Made by a program: the position numbers and the translations under genes. A DNA stretch of 64,000 bases. Origin: Owenia fusiformis (lineage: Eukaryota; Annelida; Polychaeta; Sabellida; Oweniidae). Shown here one piece after another: positions 56,120 through 64,000 of the stretch. The stretch lies in assembly GCA_903813345.2 (NCBI GenBank), contig CAIIXF020000011.1, positions 27,706,166 to 27,770,165 on the forward strand. The letters are read 5' to 3'. Position 1 is the first letter of the stretch. Every line of letters starts with the position of its first letter. The notes below the pieces were generated by a model that saw nothing but the letters and a program-made list of their open reading frames with translations, was not told the origin of the DNA and made no database searches.

Positions 56120-57318
56120 TTTTAATAATAAAAACTTTCTTTAGAATGCCAATGATGTTCGTCCCTTACTGATGCCACATTCCGACAGTTGAATCTGAGA
56201 CGGATCGATTCTAGATGCTCATCTTTGATTTATGGTCATCGTCATTCATTTGTATGATTGTAAAAAAGATTAACTAGTTCCCTAAATTCAAGTTATTTCA
56301 CTATGAAGTGCTGTGTTTGACGATCTAAAAATCTAACTTTTGTTTCTAAAATGGCGGGAAACTCAAATACTTTGAGAATCATGAGAGTAACAACTTAGTA
56401 ATGTTTTTCAAAAATTGTTTAAAATAGTTTCTTTAGTCATGAAGATACCAGATATTTGAATGACAAAACAATGTTTTCAAACTATACACGGGTCATTAAT
56501 GAATAATCATAAATCAGTCAACTGGTATTCGAGCGATCAAACATTACATTTTTACGAATTAGTCAGTAGAAATAATCCCGGGGGATACTGGTAAACTTTT
56601 TGTACAAGGGGTGCTGCTGAGATTCAAAACAAGACCTAGTTAGTTTTTTTTCGTTCAAATGTGACTCAATGTTTTTTTTGTAAATGGGACCCATATCTAG
56701 GGATTTTTCGGTGTAAAAGTGATCCACTTTAGTGGCACGTCCCTGCCAGTATATCGGAGTACCCCCCCCCCCCCTGGTAAGTACCTACTGACATACGAGC
56801 AGCCATGTTGGAAATCCATTCTCATGCAGAGATCCTATAAGGCATTGGCCTATAACATTTGAACCATATCCATGAAGAGTATTTGAATTATTGTCCAGAC
56901 AGAAAAATGGCTTTTCTGTAATCCCCTATTCAAACTTCCCTCAGTTAGAAAATAAGCTGCCTACCAACAATCATTATTTTCCTTATAAATAGAAAAACTA
57001 AGAATTAATGAATATCATTATAATCTTTATTTTATAAAATAGACATCTAAGTTACAGCCAAAACTTTATTCAGGGTACTGAACTAAAAGTGTAAATATTT
57101 GTCTATCAGTATTTTCTTTGTAAGAACTTTCTATATTGAAAATCCAGGAATGAATTGGATGCCTGATAGATAAACATGAATACTTTTTGAAACCCTTTAC
57201 AGTCAATTAAAATCTAGCATTCAGACGATTCTTTGTACAAATTACATTTACATGCTGGAGAATGGAGACATTACAAATGTATCCATTTCAAAACATTTTA
57301 ACACTTCACATTCATGCA
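56120..57318. other. Non-coding AT-rich stretch
   Basis: No gene or ordered repeat seen. A C-run lies at 56762-56776. Confidence 0.7.
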
Positions 57319-57773
57319 ATTAACACATGGCCACATCGTGTCTTTACACATGGCCACACCGTGTCTTTACACATGGTCACATTGTGTCATAACACTTGGC
57401 CACATTGTGTCTTTGCACATGGGCACATCGTGTCTTAACACTTGGCCACATCGTGTCTTAACATATGGCCACATCATGTCTTAACACTTGGCCACATTGT
57501 GTCTTAACATATGGCTACATCATGTCTTAACACTTGGTCACATTGTCTCTTGACACAAGGCCATATTATATTTTAACACAGGACCATAGCATGTCTTAAC
57601 ACAGGGTCACATTGTGTCTTAATGAACAGCCACACCATGTCTTAACAAACAGCCACATTGTGTCTTAACACATGGCCACATCGTGTCTTAACACATGGCC
57701 ACATTGTGTCTTAACACATGGCCACATCGTGCATGGCCACATCGTGTCTTAACACATGGCCGCACTGTGTATG
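57319..57773. repeat. 23-bp minisatellite
   Basis: About 20 units of TTAACACATGGCCACATCGTG-TC with sequence and length variation (CATTGTGTC, ACTTGGCC, ACATATGGCC variants). Confidence 0.9.
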
Positions 57774-59238
57774 AGAAGCATCTAAAAAACCAATGAGACA
57801 CATTCAGGGTCCAGGATGGACAGTGATCCTGCGAGTAATTTATATTGACTTCTGCAACAATAATGTATGGCAGATTAATCAAAGGACAAAAAAACGTGAT
57901 CCTACATCAAAATCTTTCATCAAACAGAAAGATTATGATCTCTGAAAATCCTAGGATATATTTATATGGTTATAAAGCCATCTGTAGATTACCATTTTGA
58001 GTCAATTCACTGCCCGCAAAGATCATAAATCTATATAAATGTCAAAAATTGACTAGCAAATAAGTTGCATCTATCGAGACACTTTAAGCCTATTCAGGGC
58101 CACAGTACACAATACTGTTGTGGTAATACTAATTACAATCCACCCTATAAGAACTTGCAAAAAGATCAAATCGCTTTAATTATATTAAAATCAATTCAAA
58201 ATGTACTCGCATTTTTTTTTCTTTATTTTCAAATCACCAGTTCTGAATTGTGTTGTATCAGTATTCTGGTTTAACACCACCCTCTCCCCTAGCTAACAAC
58301 ATTTGAAAATTTCGATTTTGCTATTTAATTTAGATTTCAACATTCTTCATAGACAAAATCTTTTTTACCCCCCCACACTTCATTCTTCCAGAATTGTCGA
58401 CAATTATTGGACCATAATTTGAAGTAGTTATAGGGCTTCATGTTATTACCAGCAGTGAATTTCTTGTATTTACTGTACTCATATCATACAATAACACAGG
58501 CACCATCTGAACCCTATTTTAATGTTAGCTTGCTTGTGGTATAGCCAGGACCGTAGCCAGGGGGTCTGGGAGCTCGAACCCCCCCCCCATACCACCATTT
58601 TTTTTAAATTTTGCAGTTGGTCGTGAGCATTCAAGTGATTATGGACTAAAATTGTCAAACTTGAGCCTCCTGGACTTTTTAAAAACTGACCCTCCCCTTT
58701 AGCAAAAGCTGGCTTTGGGCTTCATAGCTAATAAGAGCTTCACTTATATGGGTGTGAGGCCCTTCATCGAGCAGATGGTGCAAGCAAACTAACAATATAA
58801 TGGGGTCTGGATACTGTGAATAAGAATATGGGCAGAAACCTCTGTTATACAATAAATACTTTTCTCTCCGAATATAATACTTCAAAGCTCATGTTCTTAC
58901 ATTTCTAAACATTTTCTCCTGTGAATCTGTGATTTTGGCAGACAATGCCCTACAAGCTTGGACTATCTAAACTTTCCTCATCCCATTTGGTTTGAGTGCC
59001 TAAGAAATTACCTACACTGCCTAATAACTATCACAGAAGCATCTGATTTTAATTCTTGAATTCTTTGTCTATCAAAATACAGGCTTACAGAATTCCACCA
59101 CATACTGGGCACATATAGCCCAAGACTTTACAACATTTTTGTCTCACTGTTTTGCCAGACCTTCTCTTGAATAAAAAGGGCTGGCGAGTCAACATTCCTT
59201 ATTCCTATTTCTAACAATAAAAATGTATTTCTTATAAT
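57774..59238. other. Non-coding stretch with one degenerate repeat
   Basis: Contains the degenerate repeat at 58545-58722. Otherwise AT-rich, no coding content. It could be 3'-UTR of the minus-strand gene ending at 62074, but nothing proves this. Confidence 0.6.
58545..58722. mobile_element. Degenerate CAGGCCCGTAGCC MITE
   Basis: CCAGGACCGTAGCCAGGGGG at the left and a decayed AAGCTGGCTTTGGGCTT right end, with ACTAAAATTGTCAAACTTGA and AAAACTGACCCTCC inside as in the complete copy at 59282-59480. Confidence 0.7.
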
Positions 59239-59239
59239 A

Positions 59240-59516
59240 CAGAGTGACCATAAAGTCTATTTACGCTTTACACAGACTTTGCAGGCCCGTAGCCAGAGGG
59301 GTTTGCAGGGTTCAGGCGAACCCCCCTGGCCAAAAATTCTTTCAAAATCATGCAGTTTTTCACCATTTTGAGCCTTATCAAGTAATTTAGCCATATTTGG
59401 GCCAAAATTGTCAAATGTGAACCCCCCCTGGAAATTTTTGAAAACTGAACCCCCCTTGGCAAATCCTGGCTACGGGCCTGCTTTGCATTGTAAAGAGACT
59501 TTATGGACATCCTGTT
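59240..59516. mobile_element. Outer MITE interrupted by a second MITE
   Basis: ACAGAGTGACCATAAAGTCT at the left and AGACTTTATGGACATCCTGT at the right are imperfect inverted ends. The inner MITE splits the element near its middle at CTTTG. Confidence 0.7.
59282..59480. mobile_element. Complete CAGGCCCGTAGCCAG MITE, 199 bp
   Basis: CAGGCCCGTAGCCAG and CTGGCTACGGGCCTG are perfect 15-bp inverted ends. CTTTG at 59277-59281 and 59481-59485 is a 5-bp target duplication. Truncated or decayed copies lie at 21170-21262 and 58545-58722. Confidence 0.9.
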
Positions 59517-60227
59517 TGTCTGTGTATGGACGGTACGTGTATAAGTGTAAATATTACGAGTATTTTATTTTAAATTATCACCAATGGGAACAAAATTACC
59601 ACAGGTTTGAGACTTCTTTTAGAGGTTTAGGTGTTTCAGATTTCACACAGTTTGACTTATAAAGATCTCTATTACATTCCAAAATAGATAAACATTTTAT
59701 ATTTTAACATCAGTGAATAGTCATTAGTTTGTACACCACATAATATATTACTATATACAATTTAAGACTCAACATCATAAGTTATTTTATACATAATGTA
59801 CATGTAAGTCATATACATATCAGAATTCATATTCATCTCTATTTAATTTACAGAGCATTCTTATTTTCATAAATTCGCCAATTGTAAAACTTCATTTTCT
59901 TCCAAATATTGTTAATATATTAATACTATTTATACTCATTAATTTCATTTTTAAGCACAACAACCTTTTTGGCAATATTTACTTTAAATAAAACCTAGTC
60001 ATTGTTGTTTATCAAAATTTTGCAATATGTTAATATTTTGTACTGTTTAGCAAAAACTGCCAAAAAATCAGTACTTAACTGAATTAGAACCATCACTCTA
60101 TAATATTTTTTAAATGTTCCATGCATATAGAGTTTTTCAAAACAAAATGTTTTTAATCAAACCATCTTATTAATTGTTAAAATGAACAATTATCATTACA
60201 AATCCAGATCTAGAATGACCATCATTA
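59517..60227. other. Very AT-rich non-coding stretch
   Basis: No gene or ordered repeat seen. Several AATAAA/TTTATT strings occur on both strands, so they do not identify a 3' end. Confidence 0.7.
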
Positions 60228-60330
60228 TTTCCTAAGACCCTGGACCCCCCTCCCATATATACACTTTAACAATATTGTAAAGTAGATAGGGGGGGGGGGG
60301 GTTGACCAGAGTCTCAAAGCAAGGCTAATC
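60228..60330. mobile_element. TAGTCTTGC MITE, copy 4 (decayed)
   Basis: CCTAAGACCCTGGACCCCCC faces a long G-run and GACCAGAGTCTCAAAGCAAG, then GCTAATC. Only part of the family ends is preserved. Confidence 0.5.
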
Positions 60331-60595
60331 GTTTCTATAAATACATCCAAATAGCCAATACTATAGTAATCAACAGCAGACATGAGAAAAATTAAAATTT
60401 CTCAATTGAGCACCAAAATTATGAAAAATGATACATGCAAGGAGGACACATACACTAAAGAGGATGCGAAATGATAAAACATACAGAATTTGTGATCACA
60501 GGTAATAAACAGATCTCATCATACCTTGTGCATTTAGGATACACACTGAGCAAACCATATCACAAAGCTTGCTAATCATATAGCCCCTTGCCTTA

Positions 60596-60735
60596 TGCCT
60601 TGGTCACATTTGCTCCGATCCATCGGCCGGCGCCCACCCGATTGAGTGTTTTGTTCAATACTGTATTCAATTTTGGACAAAAAAATCAATCGGTCGGGCG
60701 CCATGGAGAAAATCGGAGCAAATGTGACCAAGGCA
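60596..60735. mobile_element. PIF/Harbinger-like MITE, 140 bp
   Basis: TGCCTTGGTCACATTTGCTC and GAGCAAATGTGACCAAGGCA are perfect inverted ends (24 bp in all). TTA at 60593-60595 and 60736-60738 is a 3-bp duplication, as expected of PIF/Harbinger (TWA). The middle pairs CGGCGCC with GGCGCC. A half-copy lies at 44839-44868. Confidence 0.88.
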
Positions 60736-61635
60736 TTAGCTAGGATAGTGCCCAGCAAAATTGTGGCATCATAAGGTCTGGCTAGTTCCAGCCGAATATG
60801 TACAGTACTTAAGTAATTATGGTCATGTGATTAACATACATCATCCTTAAAGTAAGCCATTCATAAAGAGTCAAACAGGGACATAAACTACTTCAATACT
60901 TATTTTTGTACTTTACTTTTTAAAGTATCTTTTGTATAACACTTTAAATTCCATTCATGTATAATTAGGAATGTTGTTTTCTGACTTGAACATAGTATAG
61001 GCTAAGTGATTGTCTCAAATGATTAAGTAAACAGTGACCTACCCTAGTAGAGATTCACTCCGATTAGTCTGATGATTTTAGTTATGAGCTTGAACTCTGA
61101 AGTAATTAAAATGCCATCTAGAATGTTGAAATGGTTGGGCTCTAAATAAATTATTTTGCTAATTAACACTTTAATTAATAGGAGAGTTGATAATGACCAG
61201 ACTTCAGATGAATACTCCTTTGAAAGCTGTAAAAGGAATTGAAAATTGAAGATGTTAGTGAAATAAATAAATGTGTGTTACGTTGGAAATCCTATATGAA
61301 ACCAGCTTAATTTGAAAACTTCATGGAGGATTTTTATGCTTATTAGTCAAAATTCTTTTTTCAATGTTTCATTTGATCATATTTCTTGAACTATTTTCCT
61401 GAATTTGTTCCTGAATTCGCAATTTATATATACATGTACTAGTTTACACCAAAAAGTTGTCTATCATGTAAATGTCAACACTGTTATATGTATACTCTTC
61501 ATTCTGATAAGTCATTTGGAGAACTCAGTCAATATCCAGTCAAGGTATACAATTTATCTAGTCCACCTCTAACTCATTTGTAGTCCTGTACTAAACTGGA
61601 TTCAATAACTTTTAAAGGCTCTAAGAACAGAGCTA

Positions 61636-61770
61636 AAGGTCAAAGTGACACCGTAACTTCGGGTCAATTTGACACATGAACTCGAGGTCAATGTGACATC
61701 TGAACCAAAGATCAATGTGACATCTGAACTCAAGGTCAAAGAATCATGTGAACTCAAGGTCACTCTGCCA
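61636..61770. repeat. Short degenerate array carrying AGGTCA
   Basis: Five or six units of 24-27 bp share (A/G)GGTCAA-TGTGACATCTGAACT. Each resembles a nuclear-receptor half site (AGGTCA), mostly on the plus strand. Confidence 0.65.
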
Positions 61771-62073
61771 TCTTAGCTGACATCAATACTAACAGAATGA
61801 GCGTATGAATGTTTGATAACTATATAATATATGCCCACTTGTATATCACTGTCCTCAAGTTTACTGCAGCCGATTCTACACAGGATTGTTGATTGATATA
61901 AGTACCCACTTTTCCTGTTTTATCAGCCATCTATTTATTTCGAAATATCTGATTCTGTCTCATTCCAAATCCAATCTATTGTGGCTTTCAAGTGGTATCC
62001 ATTGTATAATCCAATATTAAACATGACGACAGTGATATTCTAGCATATGATAAGATCCTATGTGTGGCCAGTA

Positions 62074-62193
62074 CTAGCTTGTGCTAGTACCTGTGGCCTG
62101 ATCGTCTTTGCCCTGGGAGTCCCCTGCTGAATCTAGCCCTGAGTCTGATTTCTCATCAGACTTATCCTCACCTTCTGTCTCGAGGTCAAAATT
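62074..62193 (-). CDS. Likely last coding exon of an unrecognised gene
   Basis: On the minus strand an acceptor (AATTTTCAG-like, TTTTCAG) precedes a 120-nt frame ending in TAG at 62074. It encodes 39 residues, acidic and Ser-rich, including NFDLETEGEDKSDEKSDS and DSAGDSQGKDDQATGTS. CpG and GC content are above the surroundings. I do not recognise the protein; upstream exons must lie beyond or within the AT-rich sequence to the right. The entry phase is unknown (drawn as 0). Acidic C-terminal tails of this kind occur in many proteins, so no function is given. Confidence 0.5.
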   Translation of the reverse strand, partial: NFDLETEGEDKSDEKSDSGLDSAGDSQGKDDQATGTSTS

Positions 62194-63080
62194 CTGAAAA
62201 TATAGACATCATTTAGTAAAAATTCTAAAATCATACATGTTTGGGTCAAAATTCTGAAAATATACAAGTAGGGTCAGAATTCTGAATTATTTGGTCAATA
62301 TTAGAATCACAACTTACGATGACCTTTGATAACATCTACCCAAAAAACAGAAAATAAATTTTCCTTGAATTTACAAAGAAGGCCGTAAGAGAGATCTAAA
62401 ATGGCCACCAAAGCTTGGACTTCAAAGCATTATGAAACAAGAAATAATGAATAATGAATGATCAACTATGCTATTTCAATCCTGGATAGTGACAAACCTC
62501 TCCAGGTCACCAGTTGAAGGATCTGCCTACCATTGTGACTTTATTGTGTTAAAGTAACTCATTAATCTGGGTAGATAGATTGTGTCAGGCACTATTCTGT
62601 GCATCATACAAAACACTCTACATCAAATATCATTTATCATAATTGTTATTTCTGCAGTTATTCATAGATTTCAATATTTTTGTGTACCATCTCTCTCCAA
62701 TATTTTGATATCCACATTATTCCTTTTATACATAACTGCATTTTAAATCTAAAATATCTTCATCATTTTTTTACGATTCGTGGATCTTTCTTTTAGTAAA
62801 GACTACATTAGTTGATTAATTGTAAATATTGCTTGCAATTTTGTCATGACAACCTGAGTATGACAGATTTAAGCTTAATATAGAGAAACAAGCTATCACC
62901 TAATGTAACTTATGTAATTATACACATTAATCCACCTTGAACATGAGCAAGTGTCATTCTATGTCAATTTACCCATGACTCTCTAAAATGGCTCTCCAAC
63001 ATGCTCTACTAATTGTAAATCACTCGATACAGGGTACTCTAGGCTTTTAGATGAAGGGAAAGCAACTCACTTTAATTTGT
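62194..63080 (-). other. Probable intron of the minus-strand gene
   Basis: AT-rich. GGTCAAAATTCTGAAAATATA, which includes the acceptor itself, recurs at 62244 and (as GGGTCAGAATTCTGAA) at 62271. No other exon is recognised. Confidence 0.45.
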
Positions 63081-63084
63081 TTCA

Positions 63085-63972
63085 CCTCTACTGACAATAG
63101 CTTACTTGAATAGCTAAAATGACATTTGCTTCACTCAAATAGCTAAAATGACATTTGCCTCACTCAAAGAGCTAAAATAACATTTGCCTCACTCAGAGCT
63201 AAAATGACATTTGCCTCACTCAAAGAGCTAAAATGACATTTGCCTCACTCAAATAGGTAAAATGACATTTGCCTCACTCAAATAGCTAAAATGAAATTTG
63301 CTTCACTCAAAGAGCTAAAATAACATTTGCTTCACTCAAAGAGCTGAAATAACATTTGCCTCACTCAAAGAGCTAAAATGACATTTGCCTCACTCAAATA
63401 GCTAAAATGAAATTTGCTTCACTCAAATAGCTAAAATAACATTTGCCTCACTCAAATAGCTAAAATGAAATTTGCTTCACTCAAATAGCTAAAATGACAT
63501 TTGCCTCACTCAAATAGCCAAAATAACATTTGCCTCACTCAAAGAGCTAAAATAACATTTGCTTCACTCAAAGAGCTAAAATGACATTTGCCTCACTCAA
63601 ATAGCTAAAATGAAATTTGCTTCACTCAAAGAGCTAAAATAACATTTGCTTCACTCAAAGAGCTAAAATAACATTTGCCTCACTCAAAGAGCTAAAATGA
63701 CATTTGCCTCACTCAAATAGGTAAAATGACATTTGCCTCACTCAAAGAGCTAAAATGACATTTGCCTCACTCAAATAGGTAAAATGACATTTGCCTCGCT
63801 CAAAGAGCTAAAATGACATCTGCCTCACTCAAAGAGCTAAAATGACATTTGCCTCACTCAAAGAGCTAAAATGACATTTGCTTCACTCAAATAGCTAAAA
63901 TGACATTTGCCTCACTCAAATAGCTAAAATGACATTTGCCCCACTCAAAGAGCTAAAATGACATTTGCCTAA
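63085..63972. repeat. 29-bp minisatellite, about 30 units
   Basis: The unit is AGCTAAAATGACATTTGCCT plus CACTCAAAT or CACTCAAAG, 29 bp. Variants combine A-TAG/A-GAG, GACA/AACA/GAAA and GCC/GCT in blocks, showing higher-order structure. The array ends at CCTAACCC, 28 bp before the window edge. Confidence 0.95.
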
Positions 63973-64000
63973 CCCTTAATCTTTAAAAGTAGCACTAGAA

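Larger units (their letters stand above)
60331..62073. other. Non-coding stretch, possibly 3'-UTR of minus-strand gene
   Basis: It holds the Harbinger-like MITE (60596-60735) and the AGGTCA array (61636-61770). The part nearest 62074 may be 3'-UTR of the exon there; a minus-strand AATAAA matches TTTATT near 61,934. Confidence 0.5.

Noticed and set aside
63085-63972. CRISPR-like regular repeats
   Set aside because: The repeats are contiguous 29-bp units with no unique spacers, and the DNA is eukaryotic.

Overview
This is AT-rich eukaryotic DNA with introns, 3'-UTRs, microsatellites and many short inverted-repeat transposons. The repeat style (families starting CAGGCCCGTAGCCAGG, CCCATCGAACGAAGTTCGG and ACCGTATTNTCTCTAAT) and a linker histone with an HPKYSEM core suggest a marine invertebrate, probably a lophotrochozoan such as a mollusc. 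The species call is an inference and weak. No bacterial or viral genes were seen.

Region 1 (about 3.7-44.7 kb, + strand) is one gene, a single invertebrate SHANK postsynaptic scaffold. I rebuilt 18 coding exons from splice sites and reading phase. They join without a frame break into 6072 nt (2023 aa). Domain order is SPN/FERM-like N-terminus, ankyrin repeats, SH3, PDZ, a very long proline-rich region with four PPxxF (Homer-type) motifs, and a C-terminal SAM domain. Two long ORFs inside its introns (25,577-26,222 and 31,193-33,264) end at donors whose phase fits the next Shank exon. They look like alternative first (or cassette) exons giving forms without ankyrin/SH3. The first part of the fourth ankyrin-region exon, with its acceptor, is triplicated in tandem with a 109-bp period.

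Region 2 (about 46.2-56 kb, - strand) is a tandem array of three near-identical histone H1 genes. Each has a TATA box and a histone 3' stem-loop. A truncated H1 fragment lies in the flank of the second copy. No core histones are present. Comparing the copies exposes three later transposon insertions with empty sites: a 165-bp MITE, a 1.6-kb fold-back element with long inverted repeats, and a 908-bp element with 9-bp target duplications.

Region 3 (56-64 kb) has mostly repeats: a 23-bp minisatellite, several MITEs, and a 29-bp minisatellite of about 30 units at the right edge. A likely last coding exon of an unrecognised - strand gene lies at 62,074-62,193.
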